A stretch of 64,000 nucleotides of DNA, taken from NCBI GenBank assembly GCA_013396755.1, contig VWZF01004881.1, forward strand, positions 708,192 through 772,191, given 5' to 3'. This document shows positions 1-12,143 of the stretch, one piece after another. Numbering within the stretch: the first letter of the stretch is position 1; each line of letters begins with the position of its first letter. Under the pieces are notes generated by a model that saw only the letters and a program-made list of their open reading frames with translations, did no database searches and had not been told where the DNA came from. The translations under genes and the position numbers were made by a program. The stretch is from Sclerurus mexicanus (lineage: Eukaryota; Chordata; Aves; Passeriformes; Furnariidae).

Positions 1-1060
1 CCAGTGGTGTTTCAGAAACCATCTGCTTATTGCCTATTTTTTGGTTTTTCACTATCTCCACAAAGCATTAAGTCTTTCTCACTAAGACACTGTGCTCAAG
101 ATGAACCTTCCTCTTCCCCCTCCCCATAAAATGAACAACTTACAGCAAGTCGCTCACTGAAAAATATGAAAAATATATCTGCACCACAGGTGGATTTAAG
201 ATTAATTCAAAACTCAGCCCTTCCAAAGGTTGTCCTGTGTGAACTTTGTCTCTGAAAGAGGCAGACAAGGCTCTGAATGCACAAGTGACAGGCTTCAAAC
301 TTGAGCTGTGGTCCCTCAGCATCCTGGTGCTGGAGCTCTGTGGGCACCAGCAGCTCCTCAGACTCCTTGCCTAGACATGTCTGTAAATGATTTTGAGGGG
401 TCCGTGGAACACAGCAGGGTGCCAGGGACTCAGATCGGCCCTATTAGCAAGAGCCTGGAAGGGCTCCTGGACATCACCCCCAGCCCTCCCCGTCTTGACA
501 AGCTTAACCTTTATCATTTATCAACCCCGTCCCTCAGGAAATCACTGGAGCTCCTTGCCCAGCATTCCCAGTCCTCCTGCAGCTCAAAACCTCCCACTAA
601 TTCCCAGCCTCGATTTATTCAAACCTTGTTTCTATCCCTGTACCCAGCCAACAAAAACATCATCCAAACAGTTTCTTCCCCTTTTATTCATCCCCCGATG
701 TCTTTACCCAGAGCAACCACATCATCCCCTCTCAGCTTGCTCAGCTCAACAAGCAGCTCCAGCCTCCAGGGGGACCAGCCCTGCTCTCCCCCCTCAGCCA
801 GAAGTACTTCCAGCCATCTGTTCCAGCTCCAGTCGGGTTTTCCCCGAGCACAGGGAACCACAATCCCAGACAGGTTTTGGCTGAGAACTTGACAGCACCT
901 TTCACAACACGCTGCATCACATTAACAGGTCAAAAGCATCCTGTGATCATCCCAACGCCCCAAAGGTCCCACTCTTCCTGGTGTTGCCACTGGAATTCAT
1001 CTCATTAGCCTTCAGGACAAGACCCTGAGCTTGCACTACCCAATCTTATCCTAATTCCAT

Positions 1061-1400
1061 TATTCCAGCGCTGGAGGTCACCTAATCCTGCCTAATTAAT
1101 CCAATCCCACTCAGCACTGACACTGTCTCCCAGTTTTCTGTCATCAGCAGATTTCATTAGTACATTTTGACTTTTGTGCCAAAGTCGTTAATGAAAACCC
1201 TCAACACTGTTGGCCCAAACCCCATCACTGAGGAGCTCCACTGACAGTTCCCCTTTCAACACAACCCATCGCTCTCACAGCTTCGGGTGGTTTCTGAGAC
1301 CCTTTACAGTTTTCCTACTAAATCCAATTATCCCCTGTTTAACTAATGACTGGCTTCTTGGAAAGCCTGCTCCATGATTTTGCCTTTGGAGACTAATTTG
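1061..1400 (-). mobile_element. Old CR1/L3-like LINE fragment, antisense
   Basis: The plus strand shows phrases typical of the antisense of ancient CR1/L3-type elements: GTCATCAGCAGATTTCATTAG, a 'gtcgttaatgaaaa' stretch, and a 'gaggagctccactgacagttccc' stretch. It is diverged and lacks a clear end. Confidence 0.45.
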
Positions 1401-1619
1401 GGTTTGCCTGTTTCTGCAGGCAGGGAGGATCTGCACTGCCCACATGCCTGGGCAGTGACCCCTGGGGAGCGTTTGAGGACAGAATCCCACCCTGCACCAT
1501 CCAGAGGGAAAAATCAGCTGAGGGAATACTCACACCTATATTTCTTGGCTGGTTTAACACCAAGTGTGGTCTGACATCTCCCTGCTCTTTGGTAACACGT
1601 TTCTCAGTGTTTTTCCTCA

Positions 1620-1865
1620 GTCAAAGAATGGTTTGGGTTGGAAGGACCTTAAAGGTCATCCAGTGCCACCCCCTGCCCTGGGCAGGGACACCTTCCACCA
1701 GCCCAGGTTGCTCAACCCTGGCCTTGGACACTTCCAGGGATCCAGGGGCAGCCACAGCATCTCTGGGCACCCTGTGCCAGGGCCTGCCCACCCTCCCAGC
1801 CAGGAATTCCTTCCCAACAGCTCACCTAAATCTACCCTTTTTCTACTTAAATCCACTCTATTTAA
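1620..1865 (-). mobile_element. CR1 3' fragment, antisense
   Basis: The complement reads through the standard CR1 tail: CCTGGCACAGGGTGCCCAGA, GGATCCCTGGAAGTGTCCAAGG, GGTGTCCCTGCCC and CTTCCAACCCAAACCATTC. It is 5'-truncated like most copies here. Confidence 0.9.
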
Positions 1866-3084
1866 AGAAATCAAAAGCATTTTTAGTAAGAAGATCAATC
1901 CAAACAAACCCCACAACCTTCCCCAGTTAACAAAGTTTGCACTACTGAAATATCATGAGTATGAGGCACTTTCAGCAGATCCCCCTGGGAAAAGCAGGTT
2001 TTCCTATATGGATATTTTCCCTGTTTCTTTTTGTGTGTCATGCCCTGCACCACCAGGGATTAATTTGACCCACTCTCTTTGTTACACTCAAAGCAAATCA
2101 ATCTTTCACGGGTCTCAAACTGTGAATACCTGCTCAAATAATTAAAACACTCAGCAGGGAACCTGCTCAAAAGGTCATCTTTTACCAAAGATTAATTCAA
2201 TTTTATCTCATGCCCATAAAGTTTGAGGCAAAGTAACAGAAAGAAACGCATTTCCCAATGTACCTCATGTTAGCACTAGGAAATGCTATTCATTTACACA
2301 AGGAGGTAGAAGGAAATCACACATGCACCTTCAACTCATCTCTCATGGAAAATTAATGCAGGATATCATCCTGCTGGTCCCCCAGGGAAGGGTAAATACA
2401 AGTATTTTACTTATTTGTAACCAAATCTATGTGAATGAAGCTGGGCTTGCGCTGGTTCAATTCTGCGTATCCCTGGGTGCACACAGAGGATTATATGGCC
2501 TTTTTTCCAGGGCTTTTATGGAGATATTCAGTTCTCCAAGCAAGGGAAATTCTCTGGAAGTTTAGTCAGAGCACCAGACCATGAACAAGTGGAGAAAAAA
2601 AAACTGTGAATGAGGATAAAGGTAACTTTCAGCAACAGGGTGATAAACCAGAGCAACTGGACTGCTTAAGTGTCTCAAAGATGGTTTGTTGCACCAGAAA
2701 ACAGGGCAAAGGCACAAACTCGGATGCTCTGGTGGCACCTGCATGGTCAGACAGAACACCTGCAGATCCTCTGCCTAATTATAAACCATCAATTAAACAT
2801 GCCCACAGCATTGTAATACCATTTACTTTTGCAGCAATGGTGGCACTACTCCGGCCCTGCCCAGGGGACACTGTGCACCATGCAAAGTGTCCTTTACTCC
2901 CAGAGTGGTTCTTCACCCTTATGGAGCCCCTGGGAAGATAAACTCATCTCCCTCCTTCCCCTCAAAGTCTTCCCACTTGGCTCCTTCGCTTCCTGGTTTT
3001 TTATCTAGAGACTTGTGCCCTGTAAATTCCACCGAGTGGCTCCAAAAAAAACAATTGCCTAATACCAGGCTTTATTTCTTCTGG

Positions 3085-3170
3085 TTTGGCACGAGGAAGT
3101 CTTGGTTCTAACCAGAGCAGGACCCCGATCTTTGTGGGTCCCTTCCAGCTCCGATTATTCTGTGAAAGAG
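3085..3170 (+). mobile_element. Short CR1 tail, diverged
   Basis: The end reads TTTGTGGGTCCCTTCCAGCT followed by ATTATTCTGTGA, matching the tail of the CR1 subgroup that ends 'gtgggtcccttccaactcag...attctgtgat'. Confidence 0.5.
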
Positions 3171-3552
3171 GTAACTCTGCCAACCTGTTTGAGGTCAAGG
3201 GGCTGCAGCACTTGGCTAAATGTACCCTCCTAAGAGACTCTTTATTTTTACCCTTTGCATCAAAAAGTCTATATATAAAAAACTTAATTAGGATCAACTT
3301 CATTAACATGCAGCTTATTTTGATGCACACAACCACTGTCTCACTGCCTCTAAAGACTCCTGGAATGCAGGATAACTCTTAGGATTCAGAACCACTCTGA
3401 TGCTGTCCCCGTAGAATTCCAAACTCATCAGGACTGTGATCCCCCAGTGCAGCCAAATCCTGCCCTGCCCACCCAAACATCAAGTAATTTAGGAGCTAAT
3501 TATGGTATTTGTTGATTAAGGTAAGAATCAGGGTCATTCAAAGTCAGATTGG

Positions 3553-3652
3553 ATTGGGTTCTGAGCGACTTGGTCCTGTTCTTTGCACAGGGGTTGGACA
3601 AGACAGCATAGGTGATTTAAAAGGTTCCTTCCAAACCATTCTGTGATTAATA
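3553..3652 (+). mobile_element. Short CR1 tail, diverged
   Basis: GGGGTTGGACAAGACAGCAT is followed by GGTTCCTTCCAAACCATTCT and GTGATT, the terminal part of a CR1 element. Confidence 0.65.
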
Positions 3653-3696
3653 ATGAATTTATTTCATTCCTGCTCCTCTTCAACTTCAACAGACAC

Positions 3697-3715
3697 ATAA
3701 ATAAATAAATAAATA
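3697..3715 (+). repeat. (AAAT)n microsatellite
   Basis: About four and a half tandem copies of a TAAA/AAAT unit. Confidence 0.85.
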
Positions 3716-5448
3716 TCCCAGCACCCGATAGCTGAAAGCAGAAAGGCCATATTTTCACTCTATGCCATATTTATTCACACACTTCAAGCCTGACATCCAG
3801 AATTATTGGGTTATTTTATTGTCTCATGAAAAATGCATTTTAAAAAATATATCTTGAATACAACTTGCCCTGCCACCAAGTGGAAAGCTCCAACATACTT
3901 TGAATAATTTAAAGCCCAGGTCTTACGGAGCATTAGTTTGTGTCAGGAGACACAGTCAGGTAAAACAAGAGAGACCTCTGTGAGGTGTCAACCAGCTCCA
4001 GGAAGGTGTGACATGAGGATTTACATAATTAACCCATGGAAAATAGATGAACTAGAAGCAAACAAGCCATAAAAGTAAAAAGATTGACTTTGTCACTGTG
4101 GATTAATTCACTCTAAGAATAAAAGGACTTACAGGTGTCAACTCACACCAGAGGGTCATGAAACATCTTTTTTAAAGCCTTTTCAGCTCTCTAGAGGCTA
4201 ATATGACTCTACAAACTAAATAACTAACCTGCTGTTTACAGGAAAATTAACTGGCCTTGCAACATCACCTGGGTACAGAGCACATCCCTCCAGCTGAGCT
4301 TAAATAAAAGTTAACTGTATAAATTTATCCTCTCCCACAGCAAGATTTGCCAGCAGCCCAGGAAAACTTGGCTGGAAGTGTTCCCCACAGCATCCCATGG
4401 CAAGGGGACTGAGGGATTCCCTGCTCTAACCTGGAGCTGATGGGTGGTGGCCCAGCTCTGCCCCTGTCACCTCTGGAGACACGGAGCAGGTATCCAGGGA
4501 ACTTTATTTTAGGGGAAAAAAAGTACTGCAAACATCAGGAACTCCGCATGCATCCAGCTGAGACAACACACGGCTTCTGGCTCACCAGGAAGGTGCCTCA
4601 AGCCTTTGTTGGGTGTCTATTTTTAATGTTTTGGGGTGTTTTTCTTTTTTTAATATTAGTTTTTAGGGTGGTTGCCACATTGCTGGTGGACTGACCTTGG
4701 GATTGAAATACCTCAGATACCTGTGAACACCTGCAAGGACTGACAACCTTGTCAACCCAGAACTATGGGACATGTGGATACACCTCGATACCTGTATAAA
4801 ACACAAATCAATTCCCAACACAGCTGTTTGCTTTGAGAACCAACAGCCCACCAGGACTGGCCTTGAGTTTCTCCCACAGCTTCCAGAACTGGCTTATTTC
4901 ACCTGGATAACATGGGATTGGGTATGTGATATTGCTGGAGAGCTGCAGTCCCCACACCACAGACCTGAACTGCAGTGTGACACCACCACCAGCTCTCAGA
5001 GGAACCATCTCCTGCATCACTGGTTCACCACTCAAGCCCTAATTTTCCTGCTGCTCAGCCTCACTTGCACAAGAAGGATCCCCCTGAGGGAGGTGCTTCC
5101 AGGCTCCACACACACCTTCCCTTGGAAGGGTTTCCATCAAGAGCCCCAGGGCAGAACCTTCCTCATGTTACTCCCCCAAATGGTCCCAAAGGGCTCCCAA
5201 CAAGCCAAGTGAGAAGATGAGAAAGTGCCACTTATTTTGCCCTGTGAGGACACGAAATTCAGGCTGGTTTGGCCTTGAACTGACAACGGGGAGAGCCTGA
5301 GCCTTGCTGTTTTCTGCACCAGAGCTTTCCTCAGCTGAGCAGACAGTACTTGGGAATGGACACGCATGGGTTTAGAGTTCAAGAGAATTTCATTCCAGGA
5401 AAAAAAAGATGGGGTTTGTGTGTCATGCCCTGCCTCCCTTTTATTTAT

Positions 5449-5472
5449 CCCCCACCCCCCCCCCCCCCCCCC
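5449..5472 (+). repeat. Poly-C tract
   Basis: Eighteen consecutive C at 5455-5472, preceded by five more C and one A. A tract of this kind is prone to sequencing length error. Confidence 0.95.
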
Positions 5473-6008
5473 AATCTACTTACTTTGGAGGCAAATGCAA
5501 ACATCCCAAATGTAGGCTCACCTATCTGTCCTACTTCTGCAACCTATTTTAAGCATTAAACAACTCTAACATGTCTGTGATTCACCTCAGGTTATTAAAG
5601 AGAGGGAGCTGGAAAGGAGAGAAAAGGAGAATGGTCTCTAACATCTGATTGAATTGTGAGAGTTAATTCTTTCACATTCCTAATAACAAGTAATTGCCCG
5701 TACTATGACAACTGGGAGAAGAATCATCCAGGTTTCAGCATTTATTAGGATCTATGAAAGTGCTCATACTTAAATGCAGTCTGATGATTAAGATGGGATT
5801 TTTGATTTGTTCCCCAAGCCTGAGTGTCCTTTCTCTTTATGCAAAGTACCAGGACTAGTCAGAACTGTTCTTTTTTAGGTCACTTTTCCCAAAATAAGCC
5901 ACTTCAAGCCCCCACACTGCATTCAAGTCTCACCTGTACTTTTGCAGCAGCCTCAAGTGGGCTTGAATTTTTGGATTTTTTTTTTCCCAACATATGATTC
6001 TTCATATC

Positions 6009-6165
6009 CTGTTTAATACTTTATCAATGACCTGGACAAGGGAGTTCAGTGCACCCCCAGTAAGTTTGCGCTTAGGGAAGTGGTTTACTGGTGGACTTGG
6101 CAGCGCTGCCTTAAGGTTGGACTTGGTTTTAAAGGCCCTTTCCCACCTGAACAATCCTAATTTTA
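6009..6165 (+). mobile_element. CR1 fragment with internal deletion
   Basis: The 5' part (TTTATCAATGACCTGGACAAG, then 'gcacccccagtaagtttgcg') resembles coding-end CR1 sequence. It then joins directly to a tail that reads GTGGACTTGGCAGCGCTG and 'ggttggacttggttttaaaggccctttcc', so the middle appears to be deleted. Confidence 0.65.
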
Positions 6166-6985
6166 AATAAATGAAGAGAGGAATAAAATAGACCTGGGAG
6201 TATCCATGAAACCACCGTGGTCAATTTGTCAAGTCTGATAAATGTAGTGCCTGCATCCAAAATAGGCCCTCAGTGCTTTGTGCCCTTGCATCAATTAACA
6301 TTTAATTTGACTTTTTACAACCTCCAGTATCACCAGTTTTCACTCTTTGAAGCCAGCAAACGTTTGATCCACTGCCTTATTCCAGTGGGGTGGGTAAAGA
6401 ACCCCCAAAATCCCACATTCCTGCTACCCCACACAAGGGCTTTCAGATGAGGGCAGCCAATGGGGCACAGCTGGATGTTTCCCACGTTCTCACCACATCT
6501 CCAACAGCTCTGACTAAGAAGAGTCCTGTTCACTCAGATCAGTACCTTGAAGTCCCCCTTCTCTCAAGCTTTTTATCTTAAAAACTACCCATTCTTGCCC
6601 CAAATTTAGATTCTCCCCACGGGACTGGGTGCAAACACACTCCTTCAGATCCATATTTCCACTCAGCACAAGCCACAGGTGCCCAAAACCAGGCTCAGTG
6701 ACTTGGAGCTTCCTGAAATTCCTTCCTTCCCCTTTCATTGGTGTTCAACAGGGCCAGGGGAGACCCCACAAGGAGGGAAGGGAAAGCACATGTGGGACAG
6801 ATGTTTTCTAGGTACAAACACCCAAAAACATGCTCAGACCTGCTGCCCCACCTCCTCCCACCCAGCCAGGACACAGGGACACAGCATAACAAGGAAAAAA
6901 CATTTCTTTCCAACAAGTTCAGCTACTAAATCTTTTCCTCAGGTAGTGAAGAAGCGCTGCTTCAGGAGAACTGATGCTTCCGCAG

Positions 6986-7122
6986 CATCAAAGGATTTGA
7001 AGGATGCTCATTCCTTTAGAAAGCCACTGTTTATGAGGAAATAAAAACGCTTGTGGAGAACTGATGCTTCCTCATAAACAGTGGCTTTGAAAAGGAATGA
7101 GCATCCTTTGAATTCTTTGATG
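6986..7122. repeat. Long inverted repeat (hairpin), 54-bp arms, 28-bp loop
   Basis: The left arm at 6986-7039 and the right arm at 7069-7122 are reverse complements with about five mismatches. The core shared by both arms is GGATGCTCATTCCTTT on the left and its complement on the right. The loop is 7040-7068. In addition, GGAGAACTGATGCTTCC occurs as a direct repeat before the left arm (6965-6981) and across the loop/right-arm edge (7055-7071). No gene is visible around it. Confidence 0.9.
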
Positions 7123-10100
7123 CCTTCGGTGCCATGGAAAGATCACCCACATCCATCTTTATTTTGCCTTCTGATGTCTCAGCAGCCTCCACTGCCAAAT
7201 GGAATTGCTCCACAGGGGACAAAGCTGCCAGAGAAAGAGCAAGAGGTTCCACCTCCATCCTCCTCTTTGGGATTTGCTTGATGAGATGCAGCAATTCAGA
7301 GGGAGAACATGCCCATCTCTAGTTAGTTGCTCTGATGAAGTAAAACAATCTCAGTTAAGCAGCTGGGTCCAAACCATGAATCATTTCTTGCTCCCTCAGG
7401 ATACCCTCGGCCATGGAACAGCATTCCCAGAGAGCTGGTTGCCAATTAAAGATGCATTTCACCCTCAAAACCAAAACCTCTCTAAACTCCTTTCGTGCTT
7501 TCTCTGGCTCTCCAGAAGTATCCCCTAAGATTTCCATAAAAATCCAGTGTGACACCAAAATTAAAGCACGTTAACACGCAGAAACTCAGGGAGAAGCTCG
7601 GAGATGCCCAAATTCAACTCCCACAGCCCCGCAGTGCTCTTGACTCATCTCTCCAGTCCCCATTAATTGAAATACCTGTTTTAAAGCCAGGGACAGGAAG
7701 AAAGGCAGAGGAGGCTGCTTTGATCTATAACAACATTGAAAGGAACATGTTGGAGCGTCAGAGGGAAGAAAGACAAAGAGGAAGGAGAGGTGGGAGAACT
7801 AAGGATAAATCAAGCATAATCCAGCATTAATAAAGAATTAAGTGTCAGAGGGAGCTGGGGAAGGGAAACCTCCAGAAAAACTTGGTGTAGCTCCTTTTCA
7901 TCCGGGAGAACATCGACACATGTGAGAGGAAACCTGAAGCATCAAAACAGCCACTGAGACAACAAGAAATAAATCCCCGTGCCTGATAAAAAAGTGGCAA
8001 TCTGGCTGTGCCAGGCAGTTTAGGCACTGATTTTTCCTGGACAAGACTTGCATTTACAGCAATTAAATTATATGAAATTTGGCCAACTCCAGCCAGAGCA
8101 TTCAGCTCCTGCTGTCAGTAAAACCCCACCCCTGTCTGTCTTCACTCAGGTATTTCGCAAGTTAAAAACTAATAGATAATTAAAAATAAGACCCTCTGGA
8201 CAAGAAACACTTCCAGAAATGGAATTTTCTGGCCATTAGTTATAATTGCTTCTCCTTGACACAATGGCATCAACTCCTGTTTATACTGGTGCTTTCACCA
8301 GGCAGGATTAGGTCTTATTCATCCATGAAAACTCTGGGTTTTCATGGGAACAGACTCATCTAAGCACATTTCATGTAAATCACTTGTGAAGCAGCAAGAT
8401 GGGAGGCTTTACTCTTCTTTTAAGCTCCAAGAATTGGCCAAGTGAGATTGCAGCAAAAGTTGTGTTGTTATGAAGACAAGTTTAGGGAAATAAGGATCCA
8501 AATGTTAATTTTTGAACTTTCCAGCTCCGCAGCTTCTCTGGGCAACCCGTGCCAGGGCCCCATCGCCCTCACGGCTGTGACACTGGCATTTTATATCAGA
8601 CATTTATTAGAAATACAGGTATCAGGCGTTCTGGTTTCAATTAAACCAATTTACAACCAAAACTCAGCTTTTTTTTTTACAACTATTGCACCTCAGGAGA
8701 TTTCCCCAGTCAGAGCCACCGACAAACCACAGCTGAGACAGAGGAAGTTTAGTGAAGTGCTAAATTTTTCATACTGAAGTAACACAACCAAATCTCAACT
8801 CCAGAGCTTGACACAGAGTTAATATCTGCAGTCCCAACATTCAAAAGGATCAAGTCAATATTTTCCCCCCCACCCTGTGAAGATTTTGATTAAGTGTCAA
8901 ACAGCACAACGGGGTTTTCATGGGTGAGGTGCTACCAAATATCAGCTTATCCTCCATCAAGCATGTGCTTCCTGTCCCTGCAGAAATACTCAGGGAGCCA
9001 GAAAAGTTTTCTGCTCAAAGTGTATTTTAACTCTGCTCTGTCCATCAAAATTAAAGGTTTTAAAGGGAATCTTCTTTGCCTTTTATCAGCCGGGGAAAGG
9101 CAGCAACAAGTGGGAGAAGGAGCAGGCTCTTCAGTTCAAGACACTAAATCCCTGCTACCAGACAGCCCCCAAGCACTTACAAACATGCCTCAAGGTGCTA
9201 TTTATTTCATATTTTTGGTAATTTTCCTTCTAAATGATCCATTACCTGTCAAATAGCATCTTCCTGCTTCAACATGCAGCACAGAACCTTAGGAAACTCA
9301 GCTAAAATCAAAGTGCCATCACCGAACTCAGCCGGTAAAGCCACCGACAGCCAGAAGAACCACCCTCATTGCCACCTCCCAGGAGAAACCACACCGCCCA
9401 GTGACAATGAGGAAAACCCGTGTTTCAGGAGATTAAATCATGTCATGAGAGAGAAAAAGAATCCCTACTTTCCATCCTTAGTTGCCATGTAGATAAGGAA
9501 CACGCAATTATTTCTGAAACATTCCTTTTGTCAGGAGTGGAATGGAATTGACTCTGACACTCGAGCTCCACAAATAACCACCCAGAGCTTTTGCTAGAAG
9601 GTATCTAAAAACATTAACCCCCTTGCAAGGCATCATCACACACCCGGGAGCAGCTTGCTGTGACACAGGAGGGTGAAAGCTGCAGACACAACAACAACAG
9701 AGGAATTCATCCTGCCCAGGCAGCTAGGTATGGATAACGAGATTACTTCACGCTAGTTGACCCAAATTAAAGATAAAGGATTAAGAAGCCATCGCTCTGG
9801 GTGTCGGTATCCTCTACATTTCCCCCTCCCTTAAGGCTGTTCTGAAGTATTGACTTCGTGAGGGCAACATCGTGGCTTTTTCTAATGAAATCGATTGGAT
9901 TTGAGCCCGCTGAAATAAAGCGGAGGGGAGAGGCACGGACGTCCTCAAGCAAATATCAATGATTTCTTGGAAAGGCAAGGCAGGGCGGGGTGATTACACC
10001 CATTCAGGGACAGCCACCCGAGCTACAACACAATAAACAAGATAAAAACCCAAAGGCTTTGCTGGCAGGGCATGGGAAGGCACGAGGGACACCAAAGGTG

Positions 10101-10690
10101 GGCATGGTGGGGCTGAGCTTGGGAAAGAGAAGCTCAAGGAAGCGGTGGCTTGGGTGGCCATGGAAAACATGAGTCACTGGTTGTGACCCCCCAGGTAAAG
10201 CAAAGCTTCAGGACATCAGACCAAAGAAGGTGGTTCTCAAAGCTTCTGGAGACCTTCGGATCCCACCAGGTTTCTTGGCTCCTCTTGCACAACTGCGGAC
10301 AACAGAAATCAGTTTGCAGCCCGTCCTGGCTGGGGGGTTTCATTGCTTTTTCCTTTATATAACATTTTTACCTCCTACTTATCGAGTGACCACTGGAAAT
10401 TCTTGGACAAAAAGCCAAGAAAGTGTGTGAAGGGAATACAAAACTTTCCTGCTTTTGAACAGAGTATTAACTGATAAAGGATCATTAAGGTCTGAAAACA
10501 CCTCCAAGATCATTCAAGCAAAACTATATTAAAACCTACATAAGGATATTTAAATTAATATAAGTTAATAGTCCACCTCTGTCCCAAAAATGAATTTATT
10601 AATCTAGATTACCAAGAAAACTCAGAAAAGAATGGAGAGCAATAAGCATGAGATCATAGACTGAAAATTTTAATTATGTTTAAATGAATT

Positions 10691-11610
10691 TCACTGGCAG
10701 TTTTCAAGTTTAAAGGAAACTGGCTTCAAAGTTGCTTTAAAATCCAGGATCTTTTGAGTCTCCCCATCATTAATATCAGTCACTCCCATAGCCAACTGCA
10801 GAGGGCACACAGGAACCGAAGTCCCCAGCCAAGAGTTTACTGCATTTACCAGATCCCAGTGGTTTGGTCTATTAAATATTTTATTTTTAGTTGTAAAATG
10901 AGCAGTATTCCCAGAGGGTGTTCCATTGGCTTTGCCCCCAAAGGCTAAAACACTACAGACCGGTCCCCTCCTGCACTCTGAGGTCACCTCAGGACCCACT
11001 CCCTGTGAAGCATCAGATAGAGCTTCAGAGCCAAGACCTTTCCAAATGCAGGGGCCATAAAAATACCCCGGTAAAACTCAGGAATAAGTACAGTCCCTTC
11101 TAAAATTAGAGTCCCTGCAGCAGAAGGAGGGGGGTTAATGTGAAAACAGGCCACCTGCCCCGGCTTTAAGGTCGGGATCAAAGCAGTCGCATCCTTCCAG
11201 GTTACAGCCCGAGTGCCCCCATCAGCCCCTGCTCAGCCACAGAAGGCAAGTTCCTCCCAGAAAACACAGCAATTAAGAGTATTAATACCCCAGCCATGTC
11301 TCCTCAGCCAGGAATAAATTATAACACAAACATCAATTAAAACCTGCTGGAGCTGTTGAATACGAGACGTCTGCGACCCGTCGGTGCTGGGAAAACAGGA
11401 CACACAATATTGCACAACAGAAGGGCCCCTGAAACCCCTTGGCAGCGCTTCCTCAGCCTGCCCTTGAACTAAATCAGTGCTAAAGAGACGGGCAGTGCCA
11501 TCCATGTGCCCGCAGAAACTTGTGTTCTTCACCAAAAGGGACTTCAAAAGAGCAGAGTGGAAGGGCGGGGTAGGTGATGCTCCTCTGGCAACCCAAGGGA
11601 TGATTTCCAC
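10691..11610 (-). pseudogene. Unrecognised degenerate protein-like block, possibly retroelement-derived
   Basis: Three minus-strand open frames cover almost all of 920 bases: 11610-11233, 11181-10984 and 10999-10691. The first two are in the same frame, separated by one TGA at 11235-11233 and a short gap. The third follows in another frame with a 16-base overlap. A further short frame beginning at 11297 opens with a hydrophobic leader-like stretch (MAGVLILLIAVFSG). This density is unusual for the region. The patterns look like a decayed gene with one stop and at least one frameshift. I do not recognise a family. A retroviral envelope or other retroelement fragment is possible but not shown, and chance is not excluded. 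Confidence 0.3.
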
Positions 11611-11729
11611 TTTCCTCCTGGGAATTGTTTCCCCTTTTAGATAGCACGAGACAGGGATAGTTGTTCACAGCAAGCCAGCACATTCCAACACCTGTTTGCA
11701 AGGCTGGCTCTGGTCCCCTCATAGGAAAG

Positions 11730-12143
11730 GCATGGAAGGGAACGGAGCTGGAGAACAAGGAAAGGCAGAGGGAGCTGGGTGGGCTCAGCCTGGAGAAAAG
11801 GAGGCTCAGGGGGGACCCTCTGGCTCTGCAAGTCCCTGCCAGGAGGGGGGAGCTGGGGGGAGTCAGGCTCTGCTCCCAGGGAACAGGGACAGGAGGAGAG
11901 GGAACAGCCCCAGGCTGGGCCACAGAATGATTAGGTTGGATATTGGGAAAACTTCCTCATGGAAAGGGCTGTCCAGCCCTGGCACAGCTGCCCAGGGCAG
12001 GAGTGGATGCCCATCCCTGGAAGGATTTAAAAGGAGATGTGGCACTTGGGGACACGGGTTAGTGGTGGCCTTGGCAGTGCTGGGGAATGGTTGGACTTGA
12101 TGACCTGAGAGGGCTTTTCCAATTTAAATATTTCTATGATTCC
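11730..12143 (+). mobile_element. CR1 3' fragment, longer subfamily copy
   Basis: The order is GGAGAAAAGGAGGCTCAGGG-like sequence, then CTGGCACAGCTGCCCAGGGC, then TTAGTGGTGGCCTTGGCAGT, then GGTTGGACTTGATGACC, ending in ATTTCTATGATTCC. It is the same subfamily as the copy at 42940-43359. Confidence 0.9.

Larger units (their letters stand above)
1866..10690. other. Gene-poor flank
   Basis: Apart from the CR1 pieces, simple repeats and the hairpin listed separately, I see no exon, RNA gene or conserved frame. The first 1060 bases of the window are likewise blank. The composition is moderately AT-rich with frequent stops in all frames. Confidence 0.6.
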
